Origin: Nemertoderma westbladi
Taxonomy: Eukaryota; Xenacoelomorpha; Nemertodermatida; Nemertodermatidae
NCBI GenBank assembly: GCA_032718475.1
Contig: JAUCBJ010006468.1
Location: forward strand, 1-64,000
Direction: 5' to 3'
DNA length: 64,000 nt
The notes under the pieces were generated by a model. That model was given only the letters and a program-made list of their open reading frames with translations. It did no database searches and was not told the origin of the DNA. Every line of letters starts with the position of its first letter. Position 1 is the stretch's first letter. The translations under genes and the position numbers were made by a program. Of this stretch, positions 11,872 through 23,324 are shown piece by piece.

Positions 11872-13353
11872 CTACTAGGATCGGCATGCTGCATTGCAGC
11901 TGCATTTTTAAGAATGCTGTGCCGGCTTGTCAACAAAATTGCACCGCCACAACTCCCTATCACCCATGACATTTGCTAGATCATCCGCATCTTTAAGGCC
12001 AGTGTCCTTTAAGATGCATCTCAAGAAAGTCATGGGCTGTCCACCATGCTTATTCACTCCATGAGGCTGCCAAAGTACAAGATTATGCACTGGCTGGTCC
12101 TCACGGCGAAAGCAATGTCCTTCAAAGCGGAGGCGATTTTGTTCTAGTGTCAAGCTTGGGGGAACCAATGAGACACCTCCAATGTTATATAGTGTCTGGT
12201 TGGAGATGTGTGCATTGTACTTGACACAATGTACCCGGCGTAGCATTCTTGTGAATGTGCCATCCAGAGATTTGGTTTCCTCAGCAGTTAGAGCCCAGCA
12301 TGGACTCCCGTAGAGGAGTACTGGAACTACTGCTGCTCTAAATAATCGGACCTTAAGTTTCCGATTAATTCTAGGTGACTTCCAAATCCTGGAAAGCCTA
12401 TTCAAGGCTGCCCATGCCTTTCCCTTACGTATTCGAAGGTCCTCACCTGACTTCCGGACCCATGATCCCAGGTAATAGAAGTCGTCCACATGCTCAAGCT
12501 TACCATCCTTTGAGCTTATGCTCATCCGATCAGAGACTTGCTGAGGACTTTCAAAGTTAACTGTCAGAATTTTGGTCTTTCTGGAGTTAATAAAAAGACC
12601 AACACTAGAAGCAGCATGTTCTAATGAGCTGAGGAGCCGCTGGGCTCCCTCTAATGATTCTGAGAGTACTCCTAAGTCATCAGCAAAGTCTAGATCAGTT
12701 AGGTACTTGGCAGGATTTCCTCGACTTCTGGAGCCAGTAGGTGGAGTTATCATCACCCCATCATCATTATGATGATCTAAGAACATGCGTAGAACATAGT
12801 CAACCACAATAATGAACAAGAATGGTGCAAGTCTGTCTCCTTGGAGGACGCCCCATAACACTTCAAATGGTTCTGTGTCACCGTCAACAGTAGACACAAA
12901 TGTTGTCGAACCATCGTATACTGATCTGATTGCTGCAATAATTTCATCAGGAATCCCATATAATGAAAGTATGCTGAACATACGTGAGCGAGAGACTGAA
13001 TCAAAGGCCTTGAAGAAGTCAACAAAGATAACAGCCAGATGCCTGTCTTTCTTTTTTGATAACTCTTCAATTATCCTTCTAAGTGCCAAAATGGGCTCCA
13101 TGGTCCCACGACCTTTACGGAACCCATTCTGATTTCCACGTAGCAGTCTCTCAATGGGATCCCTGATGCGATTTAATAGAATTCTATTGTATAGTTTTGC
13201 AGCAATCGAGATCAATGAGATACCTCGAAAAGAACCATAGAGTGTTAGGTTGCCCTTCTTGGGAACTGGCACCAACTTATTTGTTTTTATTTCTAGTGGG
13301 ACTCTTGTTGTACGGTACATGTCTACTATGATGGGATAGATGAGCTTTAAACA
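11872..13353 (-). mobile_element. 5'-truncated LINE (non-LTR retrotransposon), copy 1
   Basis: A 1.48-kb insert with a LINE reverse transcriptase ORF on the minus strand is flanked by a 205-bp direct duplication. The 5' end is truncated inside the RT domain, as is usual for target-primed insertions. The 3' end is CCGATCCTAGTAG. A second copy (31681-32517) ends in a longer run of TAGTA-type repeats, so the tail is a microsatellite and not poly-A. Confidence 0.85.
11908..13320 (-). CDS. LINE reverse transcriptase (5'-truncated)
   Basis: The 470-codon frame covers most of a non-LTR reverse transcriptase. An early RT block (G-S-F-R-G-I-S-L, ~29-36) is followed by motif A with VDFFKAFD (~100-107), the GVLQGD turn (~157-162), and motif C with FADD (212-215). 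A thumb and C-terminal region ends in W-R-x-x-F-V. The catalytic Asp residues are present. The enzyme would copy LINE RNA at a nicked genomic target. The endonuclease domain is missing because the copy is 5'-truncated, and the first codons are beta sequence. The clade is uncertain: an RTE/CR1-like group fits the C-terminal pattern. Confidence 0.8.
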   Translation of the reverse strand: MYRTTRVPLEIKTNKLVPVPKKGNLTLYGSFRGISLISIAAKLYNRILLNRIRDPIERLLRGNQNGFRKGRGTMEPILALRRIIEELSKKKDRHLAVIFVDFFKAFDSVSRSRMFSILSLYGIPDEIIAAIRSVYDGSTTFVSTVDGDTEPFEVLWGVLQGDRLAPFLFIIVVDYVLRMFLDHHNDDGVMITPPTGSRSRGNPAKYLTDLDFADDLGVLSESLEGAQRLLSSLEHAASSVGLFINSRKTKILTVNFESPQQVSDRMSISSKDGKLEHVDDFYYLGSWVRKSGEDLRIRKGKAWAALNRLSRIWKSPRINRKLKVRLFRAAVVPVLLYGSPCWALTAEETKSLDGTFTRMLRRVHCVKYNAHISNQTLYNIGGVSLVPPSLTLEQNRLRFEGHCFRREDQPVHNLVLWQPHGVNKHGGQPMTFLRCILKDTGLKDADDLANVMGDRELWRCNFVDKPAQHS

Positions 13354-13558
13354 TTCTTAACAACAGGAAATACTTATCGGAATTCTCGTAACATTGCAGG
13401 AGTCTCAGTATCTGATTGTTGGTATCATCATGTTCTTGGTAACTGATCTTCTCAGTCAGAAACCTATCAGACAGCCGATAAGTGGGAAGGTCTTTTGTAG
13501 CATGGACCCTTTCAGCTACTACTGAAGTGGCATCATATGCGATCTTCGCCCTGGAATA
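13354..13558. repeat. 205-bp target duplication, right copy
   Basis: This is the partner of 11667-11871. It is part of the beta pol region downstream of RNase H and encodes a segment such as ATSVVAERVHATKDLP on the minus strand. Confidence 0.85.
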
Positions 13559-13900
13559 GTGATGATGGAAACATCTTTTCAAATACACAATGGCTTTGCA
13601 AAGCCGATTCCAGGAGCTATAATGATCTATTGCCGTTTGTAGGAGAGGAGAGAGTCCTTGGGAGACGTCTGGTGTTCCAGATTTCCAGTCTCTTTCCCTT
13701 ATTTCTATAACGGATTTATTTATAGTTTGAGTAACATCCATAGATGAATTTAGATCCACAGTTGCATCACCGGTGGTGTGTAGCACAGACAGATCTATCG
13801 CTGGCTTAAACAGCTTTGATTTACTCGTCCGGGTTTCGGTTTGACTTTCTCCACTCCCTTGGCTTGTCTGATCTCCGCCGTGGTGAGATGAGGGGGCCAT
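13354..13900 (-). pseudogene. beta pol, region between RNase H and integrase
   Basis: The minus-strand frame contains the BEL hallmark Y-S-S-W-N-R-L-C-K-A (the linker just before the integrase) and runs on until the LINE cuts it. It overlaps the end of the RT/RNase H frame (13795-15390) in a different reading frame, so a frameshift separates the two. Original beta pol would have continued through the 205-bp segment into the integrase remnant near 11600. Confidence 0.65.
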
Positions 13901-15390
13901 TCCTCCTCTTCTTTACCTAGGAAGTTGGGTCCACCTACCCAGTCTGGATTATCTATCAATTCTTGAGGAGTTGCTCCTCTGGAAGCGATGTCGGCTGGAT
14001 TAATCGTCCCAGGGCAATGTCTCCATTGATCTATATTAGAGCGACTGAGTATAATGGCTACTCGGTTGGTAACAAAGACGCTGAACTGACAGACTTCATT
14101 AGTTATATACTCCAGAACGAGTAAAGCATCAGTCCAATAGACAGTTTTCTCTAGTGGATAGTCGATCTGTTCCGTTACATTCCGGCAGATGGCTGTAGCG
14201 TATAGAGCCGCCTCTAACTCCGCTCTGGGAACCCGCAGTTTGTTGTTTATTAGGGCCTTGGAGGCGGCTAATGAAACTTTAATTCCAGCAGGAATTTCAA
14301 CCCTCAGGTAGGCTACTATACCGATTCCAATATCGCTGGCATCTCCAAAAACATGGAGTTGATAGGAATACGTGGGGAGAATGTGACCGAAATACGAGCG
14401 GGAAATCTTAAAGTTCTCGATAGATGGTAAAGAATCTTCCCATTTCATCCACTTCTTTAGCAGTGCTCCCTTGAGTGGATCATCCCATGAGTAGTTTTTG
14501 AGACACATTTGTTGTACTAAGCTCCGAGCAACTTGTATGACTGGGCTAATGAATCCCAACAGATCAAAATAAGTGCTCAGAATACTCAGACAAATCCGTT
14601 TAGTTCTAACTGGATTATCCCGTTGCTTCAGTTGAAAGAATAAAACATCTCTCTCCGTGTCCCATTTCAGTCCAAGAGTCTTGGTTTCTGGAAGATCGTC
14701 CTTAATGAGGTCAAGGTCTTCAACACCTCGGTCTTCTACTGGGATCGATTCCAGGAACTCACGGGAGTTACTAGTGAACTTGGTTAGATGAAATCCACCT
14801 TGTTGTAAGCACTCTACCGTTCCCTTGGCAACATCGATTGCTTCTTCGACCGATGGGAGGGACTTTAGATTGGCGTCCATGTAAATATCCCGTTTGATGT
14901 TGTTGATAACCTCTTTAGAGAAGGCGTCTCTATTATCATCGGCAGTGGTGCGCACTACCGAACAAGCGTTCTTGGGGCTCGATATGATCCCGAAAGCCGG
15001 GATTGGCATCCAGTACTCCACCGGTTTTCGGTTGACGTCTCCTTCAGGCCACCACAGAAATCGTAGGCTGTCTCGATCCCTAGCTAACGCTTTAACTTGT
15101 AGAAACATGCCTTCAATGTCCGAAGCGAAGGTGATCAAATATTGCCGCAGTCGTAATAATATTCCCAACAAAGATTGGAGTAAGTTGGGTCCCGGCAACA
15201 GCTCCGAATTTAGGGATTCTCCCATATAAAGGGCGGAGCCGTCAAACACTACCCGGACTTCGTTTGGTTTACCGGGCTTGGGAACGTAATGATGTGTCAA
15301 GTAATATGTTCTCTCCATTATGGGTGTTTCTTCTGGAACTCTCTCCGCGTATACCTTATTTATAAACTTCTTTAATTGAGTTTTATACAT
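13795..15390 (-). pseudogene. beta pol: reverse transcriptase and RNase H
   Basis: The 531-codon frame holds the Pao-type reverse transcriptase and RNase H. It has the BEL N-terminal block (Y-L-T-H-H-Y-V-P, ~30-37), the V-F-D-G-S block (~48-52) and RT motif A with D91. At motif C, however, it reads Y-M-D-A (170-173) where active enzymes have Y-V-D-D, so one catalytic Asp is lost. The RNase H part shows the conserved F-G-D-A-S and Y-W-T-D blocks and the R-H-C-P-G / P-A-D-I-A-S-R-G signature. The enzyme would make cDNA inside gag particles. This copy cannot be active. Confidence 0.85.
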
Positions 15391-15924
15391 TTATTTGGCT
15401 CGATCGTTAGCCGTCAAACGCCGATGTAGTTGTGCGATTCTTTTTTCCGCTAAAGGTCGGTTATTCATGAAGCTGGGTTCTCTCCTTCTGAAAGGCAGAC
15501 CAATTTCATAATGACCCTCATCTTTCAGATAATGTGTAGTCGTTTCCTGAATCTGCTTGGCTCTCTCTTCCTCGACGGATAACGCTTTGTCGTAGGAATT
15601 AGGCTCTACGGCTTCTTGAGTAAAGAATCGTACAGTGTGTTCATCGCGTACCTTACTATTGTATCGCTCTACCGCTTCATTTAGTTCGTCGTCATAAGTC
15701 AATTGTTCGCTATTTTGACTGATAAGGTTACACAAATTAACTTGGTTTAACCAAGTTTGATTCTCTGTGAGGAGTTCAATGGTATTTTCCTCGTCATACA
15801 AATGCTGTATATCGTCATTATCGGAGGAGCATGGTGTTTCCTCAGCTGGGATTTCCTCTTCACTTCTATCTTCCTCACATTCATTTACATGACGGACTTG
15901 CTCTCTCGGCAGTCTTTCTTGCAA
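15391..15924 (-). pseudogene. beta pol: linker upstream of reverse transcriptase
   Basis: The 177-codon frame ends directly before the RT frame. Its C-terminal part (E-I-G-L-P-F-R-R-R, then N-x-x-x-A-E-K-R-I-A-Q-L-H-R-R-L) is the conserved BEL/Pao block between protease and RT. The N-terminal half is acidic and unrecognised. The break between this frame and the next is a stop or frameshift. Confidence 0.7.
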
Positions 15925-16127
15925 AGTCCTGTGGGAAGGTCCCGTGAAGTACCAACCTACTCTTGTTCTTCCCGCGTAGGTCTGGAGTGGTCGCGGTCGA
16001 GCAGGCCGCTTTTCTATTGTCTCAAGCGCCTCGTGCGCATTTTGGCCGAGTTGTATCTGTACCCCTGGATAATCGGTAGTATCTGTACCCCTGGATAATT
16101 GGTACTGAATCTAGGTATGTTGTATTG

Positions 16128-16427
16128 CTAGGTAAAATGGTCTTCATCCCAGTTGTAAGGCTCCACTAGGCTAGTAGCAAAGTTCTTTATCGTTTCACCT
16201 AGTTCATCCTGGGGAATGGACAATGATCCCACGTAGTAGTCGGTTGATACCGTGGATTTCCAAACCTGCATAATCCCGGAAAGGTTCAGTTTGGTTCGGA
16301 ACTTTGGTTGACCAACAAAGATATCTTCGGCTAGGTCTTTGTCTATAAAGGTGCCTGTACTGCCGGAGTCAAGGAGCGCATTCACTATTAAGCTCTTCCC
16401 TATTCCATGTACTCTCAGTTGCACCAA
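16128..16427 (-). pseudogene. beta aspartic protease fragment
   Basis: The 99-codon frame contains the retropepsin active-site stretch A-L-L-D-S-G-S-T-G-T-F-I with D20. It is preceded by V-H-G-I-G-K, the usual BEL context. The C-terminal half quickly loses family similarity. Frameshifts separate it from gag (16572 onward) and from pol (15924 down). Confidence 0.75.
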
Positions 16428-16571
16428 GGGAAACTCTCGGATACCGACAGATGATGTTGGCGCTTTCCATGAGAGCTGTCGATCCGGAATAGACAGTCAG
16501 GGTTCCTCTCCCTCCGTTTCGGTCTCATACGTAAGTGCTCGATATACGGTTGTGTTGATCATATAACAGGA

Positions 16572-17621
16572 TTAATTTTCGTCTGAAAATTCATCGGTGT
16601 AGAATCCTTCCATCTCCGAACTGTGGTCAGTGTCGTTCACATCACTGAATTGGACATGTAGTTCGGGCTCACTTACCTGACTCGTCCTGGTCTTATCAAA
16701 CTCGGTGTGCAGCAAGATATGTTGTTTCGCGCCACACTTAGCACACCTCACGTCTGAGTAACAGGTTTTCCTTTGATATCCTCGCCTGAGGCAGTTATAG
16801 CACAACCGTTTATCCCACATGACATCACGTCTATCCTTTATTTCTTTCTTTAAGAATTCTTCGCACCCACTCAAGCGATGTGGCCCATTGCACAATACAC
16901 ACTTAGGTTTGATGTTACTTACCTTAATCTGCATTGTATTTTGAACGCTAGCTCTTTCTTCGGGCTTCCTTCCATGAATTCTCTTAGGAGACATAGGGGG
17001 AGTTGTCATCTGTTCTCTCTTGCCACTGGTTCGAGCCTTAGATTTACTTACTTCTTTCCTGATCTTATTTACGTAGTAAGATCTCTTGGTGTCCTTGCCA
17101 CTATTCTCGTCATAAGACGTTTGGCTTTCGTAATCATCTGTATAACACACTGGTGTTACCTTTCTCCTAGTAATGGGTTTTTCACTTACCTTACTTTCCG
17201 GAGTCTTCTCTCTAGACTGTTTTAGGAGCTGTAATCTTACCTCTCCGTTTAAGAACGACATGAGGTCAGCCATGGTTGGGTCTCTATGTTGTTGGTCCAT
17301 CAGATAGAGAACCTTTTTGTCCCAGCGAGTACCTACTCCACCCTTTGGCAAAGTTGATGCTACGGCTCCAACAACCATAAAACTCTGGTATTCCTGAGAC
17401 TTACCCAACCAGTCTAGCTGTCTACAGATCTCCTGAATCTCATCGGAAAACTCTATAATCCCGCTGCTAAGAAACGTTCGGGGCGCTACTAATTTCGCAT
17501 ACAGATATCTAGCTATGTTAGTCCTATTACCATACCTGATATTAAGTGTATCCCAAACTTGTCTCAATCCGTCTGGATGTCCAATAAACTTTAACGCCCT
17601 TAACTTGGGAGGTCCTTCCAA
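16572..17621 (-). pseudogene. beta gag, C-terminal part with zinc knuckles
   Basis: The 349-codon frame corresponds to the BEL/Pao gag core (DUF1759-like, ~1-130: L-R-A-L-K-F, W-D-T-L-N-I-R-Y-G) followed by a basic linker. Three cysteine clusters follow: 241-253 (CxxCx3Hx4C), 274-287 (CxxC...C, with Tyr282 in the usual His position) and 293-305 (CxxCx4H...H). Gag would assemble particles and bind element RNA. The lost His suggests decay. Confidence 0.8.
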
Positions 17622-17669
17622 GCACTCGATGAGTAATCGTAGTTTCTCTCCGCTGGATAATACGGAGTT

Positions 17670-18587
17670 CTATATGTTATCTTTGTAATATTCATTAAAA
17701 GGTAACCATTTCATATCATCTCCATTAAACTTGACGACCTCTCCCATCTTTACCCCTTGACGGCGGGCTTTCGTTCTAGCCATCTGACGTGTAAAGCTTT
17801 CTTGAACCATCGTATTATTTAATATCGAATTATCGGTATATAAATTTCTCGGGTTATTATCAGATCGGTATGGGATATCATTACCAACAGGCTTATTAAT
17901 ACCCTTAATAGGGATTACTATCGGAGTTTCTACTTTACTAGCAGTATAGATGTGTGTAGGCTCCACACCTTGCGCATGAAATCTTCAGACCTAATGGGCT
18001 GACACATCACTACAGAGGGTGGTGGTATACCCATTTGTATATTTACCAATTTATCGCGTTCGAGAGCGATATTTTGCTGTACTTCTTGCAACTCTAACTT
18101 ACTCTCTCTTACTGTTCCATTTAACAGCTGAACAGTCCCTTCCAATTCTCGGACTTGTTTGGACTTGTTTCATCCAATCCACTTGATGTTCTTCTATGGC
18201 TATAAGTACTCTAGTGAGCACTGCCCCAGGAAGAATTAGAAGTGGGTCTGGATAAACCTCTTCTTCCATCCTTGTTCCGATCTCGGGCATTAACTCTTTG
18301 GTGTCGGAACTAGAGTTACTATGTATTTGAGAAATAAGTTCTCGGTTTGGGGACCGCGATGGCTGTTTTACAGCCATCGCTTGGTCTCGCTTAACTTGCG
18401 CCCTGGTGCCGATAATAGACCTATGGTGCTTCACTAGCCTAGGGTCTGATACCACTAATGTAGGAATGACTTTTCTTACAGTAGTAGGGGACTTAGACTT
18501 CGGTCTGGGATGTTCCATACTTTGATCTGAGTCACAGATCGTTCTTTCCAAGAGACTATCTGACTGTGTTTGTTTTGTGTCAGACAT
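17670..18587 (-). pseudogene. beta gag, N-terminal part in three shifted frames
   Basis: Three overlapping frames (18099-18587, 17930-18145, 17670-17966) follow one another on the minus strand as if one gag N-terminus had been broken by two small indels. The first begins at an ATG (M-S-D-T-K-Q-T) and is Ser/Pro/Arg-rich. The second is a coiled-coil-like Glu/Gln stretch. The third leads into the DUF1759-like core at 17621. No enzyme motif is present. Confidence 0.6.
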
Positions 18588-20366
18588 AATTTATTTTACA
18601 GTTGAATGCCTACTACTATAATAACAGTTAAAGCAAGTCTAGGGGAAATCAGTATCAACTGTTAGTCTAGTAGTTACCGATATCGCTACTCAATGTAACG
18701 TGGCATATATCTAATATTAGAATACTGGTATACACCTATAGTATATATATCAGTATTATTACAGTACAGACTATGATCAGTCACAGAATACTGGGATATT
18801 AGTTTAGCCTAAATTATATAAATATATAATAAGATTACTGTAAACACCGGTAATGTCAATTATTTAATAATTACTGATTATCCGAATTTTAGGGATTACT
18901 TCCCTTTACTTTATTACTGGTATTAAGCAGTAGTTCAACTGATATTAAGACCTAATTGATGTATAACAGGCCTACTATTTTATAAATCTGATTGAGTTGA
19001 TTTATAAATATGTATATATATACCCATAATGGGTTTGATCAATATTTGAAATAAATGTTATTATTTCCGAGTAAGGAGTCACTACACAGAGGCTGGACGC
19101 TCTCAGTGGAGTTAGACTTGTTCCACTTGCTACTTGTTAGACACTAATACTGATAATTCTACTTAACTAAGTTACTTATCACTACAAATTACTTACGTAT
19201 CGGGTTGAGATTACACAATCTCTAAATAAACAATAAACAAGTTACACATACACTTTTTTAGGGTAATTTAACAAGAAATTTACGAACCAGACTAACAAGG
19301 AGTTAGAATTTCTAATTCTTACAAACTGACAGGAATTACGGTATTTGAAACCAATAAAGTAGTATTAAGTACGTTGTGTTTTCCAGATAAGGAAAGGCCA
19401 CCGTCTGATGGCTTATAGTCTTACACTATAAGCACTACGTTATGTACCCGGAGTGTCCTATACCTAGAGGTTAATTATCGAAGCCAACCAGAGCTAATGG
19501 ACCTATTAACCACATTACAACACAAATGTACTGCCTACACACTAAATTACTTTCAGGAAAGCATTGTACTCTAAACCCTAAATTATGTACAAGCACTTAT
19601 ACAACATATAACTAGCAGTTAAATATACGTGAACAGCCAAAAGAACCATGGTATCTGCTGGAGTGACCGGAGCACAAAATCACTAGTCTGTCCTACGCCA
19701 AGCAGTCCTGAAGTAGTACCGGGGTTAATTTAACTATAACAGTATGCATAACAAGCATAATTACTGTAAGGGATAAACTTGGGGAGATGAAGGTTGCAAG
19801 TACTTGCATAAACTCTGAATAATAAATATTACGCTACCCGTACAGACTATTCAAATACAACACAGACCAAATGCTGGCAGACTACTGTCAAGCCTAAATA
19901 AACCACAGTATATGCAATCTCCGAAATGGTTAGTTAGTAAGTGTTCTAACTACGTAGTATGACTTATTCTTTCGTGGGGGATTTACCTTACAGCACTGGA
20001 TATGCCTCCACTTTCCTAACTAGCACTTTATCGGACAGACACTCTACATACACTGCAATCACCTCAGACCTAACAACAGTTAGACAACAATCCGGCCTAC
20101 AAATTATTTATACAATCTGAGCAGAATTACACACCTTCTGCTCAACATTACACTTACCGGTAAACAGAAATAAGTAAAATCCTAATAAAAACCAGGGCTG
20201 CAGTCCACGATTAAATATTAAGACCTACCGGTATATAATTATCACAATCGAACTAATACTGTTGTACCTGTAAGTACCGGTTCGGATCAGGCCTACAGTT
20301 TACCGTCCTACAGGTACGTTGTGGGTTTATTGCCTACTGGGCAATAAAAGAAACCAAATCTATTAA
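18588..20366 (-). other. beta 5' leader, non-coding
   Basis: This is the 1.8-kb interval between the 5' LTR and the gag start. No ORF above background is present. It is AT-rich with many 'actggta/cagtaat' words. I cannot find a convincing primer-binding site; the first TGG on the minus strand lies about 10 bases inside the LTR boundary. Confidence 0.6.
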
Positions 20367-21483
20367 TGTTCGCACTTTTAGACCTTTAGCAGTTTAACCT
20401 GCCAATTTAAATGTCTTTTTAATTATGAATCGACTTTAGCCCTTACCAATTACCTGGTGTACTGAAGTTACATCCGCCGAAGCCAGTCTGTGCGCGACGT
20501 ATGACCGGTGTATGCGCGGCGGTGTGGGAGACTGGATTCGGGTTCCCTAGGAAGTTATTGCGATGTAGGCTACTTTGTATTATTCGATTGATCGCTACTA
20601 TATAATCTCTGACAACTATATTTACTTTCGGGGAAATATTAACACTTCCTTTAGGATGTGGCACTTTAAGTATAAAACAGAGTTATGACTTACACTAATC
20701 ACAACTAGATGGCCACGGAGTTTCATAAATAGCGCATTCTTTAGGAGATGCTTTATTAACCGTCATACAACTTCACACTACTTCATACTAATTTATACTA
20801 ATTCACACTAATTTGCAGACCGTCACTGATTTTTATCATATATAAGGAGGATTGCAACTGACACACGTAGGGATTATGAAATAGCATTTAATTCACACAA
20901 AACCACTATAATTTGAGTCACAGTTGCTACTGGTAGACCGTTCCTCCGCTTACCTCAGTAATCAAGAAAGTTGAGGGGTTTACGATTATTTATCAGTATT
21001 CTCCAAATATAACATCCATCAATATAAACAGCAATTAACACAATATAAAACAGCATTAAACGGTTCGGTGAACAGTCAGTATGTGTTCATGAAGTTCAGT
21101 ATGATAAGTCAAATGACAAGTGTATGACCAGTATGAATTGTCAATAGATTTACGTTCTTATAACTAAGGCCATCAGATGTTCTTGGGCCAAAGTCTGAAA
21201 CGACCGTACTCAGTACAGAATTCTGAGAGGAATCTAATTCTCAGAAAAAACGATAACTAATGCGCATTCGTTTACACAGGTAGGTCTCTACTGGCATAAC
21301 TGAGAAGATTGCTCTGATTGGCTGAATAGGCTCAAACAAAGGAATCTCCACGTACACAAAGAATCAGCTGACAGATTTCGTCATCTTGGTTCTAATTTCT
21401 GTCCGACGCGTAGTTGAACAATTTTAGAGTTATTTTAGCGCATTGCGTAAAAATGACTTGTTATGTCTGCAAAAGCTTTTACA
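20367..21483 (-). mobile_element. beta 5' LTR
   Basis: This is the partner of 7053-8157. It is 1117 bp against 1105 bp, the difference being a few small indels. The flanking base run 21484-21488 (GACCG) is the second half of the beta TSD. Confidence 0.9.
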
Positions 21484-21488
21484 GACCG

Positions 21489-21631
21489 GTCATAGTTATT
21501 GACCGACACCGCCATACCAGTAACTATTTATCTGTATTTCTGCTTTAACCACACATTGTGCTATCATCGGATATTTACTAACATCAAGAAACAACAGTAA
21601 CTCTTATTGTTTTTCCCCTACAGCCTCGGCC
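21489..21631 (+). mobile_element. alpha 5' LTR (LTR B), second part, truncated
   Basis: This continues LTR B after beta and matches 25841-25979 of LTR C up to GCCTCGGCC. The last ~75 bp of the LTR and the following leader are missing: the sequence jumps straight into a gag-like ORF. So alpha suffered a deletion across the 5' LTR/leader junction. Confidence 0.8.
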
Positions 21632-21650
21632 GGCAGATGCATTCCCGAGA

Positions 21651-22767
21651 GTGAGACAGTCGCTACCACATGCGGCCACGCAGGGGACTACAAGTCCACA
21701 GTTAGCTGGGAGTAGGGCCACACCGTGGCAGGGACAGAAACAAATTAACAACACGAACAAATATAATCCCAATATACCCAGTAGGCCAAGTCCAAATAAC
21801 CAAAACACTAAACCGGTAGATATGAATCTACGCGCAATACGTGAATGTCTATACAGGGAGCGCTACAATCCAGGATACGAATGTCAATTGCATAGGGATG
21901 GAACCCATAAGACCATGAGTTGTAAGCATTGGCAAACGTTGCCTAAACAAGATCGTGTAGCCTACGCGGATACAAACGGACTATGTCATCGATGCGTGGT
22001 AGAGGGACACAGATTCGGAGAGTGTAGAGAAACACCAATAGAATATGATGAGACTGGAGGCCAAACTATGGCTACGTGCACGACGGGAGCAAGGAGAAAA
22101 AGGAAAGTACTACTCAGGGTAGTACCAGTGAGGATAACAGGAAAGGGTGGCCGATCAGTCACAACATTGATGCTGGTTGACAGCGGAGCAGCCTTCACGC
22201 TGGTGGAGAATTGGGTGGCAGAGGAGATAGGGTTACAGATGAGGCCGAGTAGGATGGCAGTAACTACTATCTCGAGTAAGGATGAGGTCCTGGAGATGAG
22301 GACGGGATGGTGCGAGATATCAGCAATAGCACCAGGATGTGATTATGGGGTGACCATCGACCCCATACAGATAATAGAATCAATTAATATAAGCGCCAGG
22401 CGACCCACCAAGATCGAGGTTGAGCAATACCGGTTCCTGGACGATATCGATTTCTCAATAACGGAAGTGGACGTCTCGAAGGTATCCATCATAGTCGGAA
22501 TGGATTTTCCGACGGCAAAAGAGAGAGTACGGACCATATTCGGAGAGAATAAACAGCGGGATACGACGGCGATTCTCACGCCATTCGGATGGACGCTTAG
22601 CAGCCCAATCAAAACCAAGATTCCAATCAGGGTGTCGGAGACATCAGGGTGCATGCTATCAGGCACTGTTAAGGACGTAGAGGAGAAACCAGAGACGGGC
22701 GATGGGGAGGTCCCATGTGAGAAGTGGGCCGGGGAAGGATACCAGGAGTTGGGTATAGACAGGCAGT
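21651..22767 (+). pseudogene. alpha gag C-terminus and aspartic protease
   Basis: The open frame starts in gag and reads into the protease. It has a CxxCx4Hx4C zinc knuckle at ~112-125, an earlier partial cysteine cluster (~78-91), and the retropepsin site L-M-L-V-D-S-G-A-A-F (D177). The BEL-specific block I-I-V-G-M-D-F ... F-G-W-T-L-S-S-P follows (~280-325). After about residue 372 the frame passes into LINE sequence. Gag N-terminus and all of RT, RNase H and integrase are missing. Confidence 0.8.
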
Positions 22768-23220
22768 ACTCTGTTAATCTACAGGAGCTAATAAACCAAC
22801 AGGTTGATGCCATCAATGATGCTGACGACAGCAGGCAATCATCCCAGGCATGGAAATCAATCAATCTGCTTACTGGGCGGAAAAGCCAACCAACCACCAA
22901 GGTTAAGGCTGAATCACCAGCCGATCGCCTCAATGGTTGGAAAGCCCACTTTGAAAAGCTCCTCAATAATGACAGGGTATTGCCTGATAACTTTATAGAA
23001 GTAAAAGTGTCTGAGTCTGTACTCCCAGATATTCCCATTGGCGATATCTCCTTTGCAGAAGTGAAGGCACTGCGCTAAGAGAAAGCTTATCTGCCAAGGC
23101 AGTCAGCTCACCTTGTCGCATTGGGGACCCGAGTGTTAGGGTGTTTACTGAGGCTAGTCTTGTGACTTGCCTCAGATTCACCAATGGCTTTGTTGGTCGG
23201 GGTGGAACATGAGAGTAGCC
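22768..23220. mobile_element. LINE fragments in opposite orientations
   Basis: On the plus strand, 22768-23077 encodes a typical LINE endonuclease-RT linker (A-W-K-S-I-N-L-L-T-G-R, then W-K-A-H-F-E-K-L-L-N, ending F-A-E-V-K-A-L-R). Directly after it, the minus strand (about 23085-23215) encodes what looks like the start of a LINE endonuclease (R-L-A-S-V-N-T-L-T-L, G-E-L-T-A-L-A-D-K-L). The two opposing pieces suggest an inverted or rearranged LINE insertion inside alpha. Whether it is the same family as the copies at 11872 and 31681 cannot be told. Confidence 0.55.
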
Positions 23221-23324
23221 TCCAACTCCAGAATCCCTCTCCCCATCACAATCTCCTTCCTGGTGACCCAGGGTTTGGGCCAGAAAGGTCATCAGGAAAG
23301 GGACTCAAAGAATTGTCAAGATAT

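Larger units (their letters stand above)
7053..21483 (-). mobile_element. BEL/Pao retrotransposon beta, minus strand, 14.4 kb
   Basis: Two same-orientation 1.1-kb LTRs (7053-8157 and 20367-21483; TGTT...TACA on the plus strand) bound the element, flanked by the 5-bp duplication GACCG. On the minus strand the order is 5' LTR, a 1.8-kb leader, gag, protease, reverse transcriptase/RNase H, a truncated integrase, then accessory ORFs and the 3' LTR. It has itself been entered by a LINE and by an alpha-family solo LTR. Several frameshifts and an altered RT active site mark it as inactive. Confidence 0.88.
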
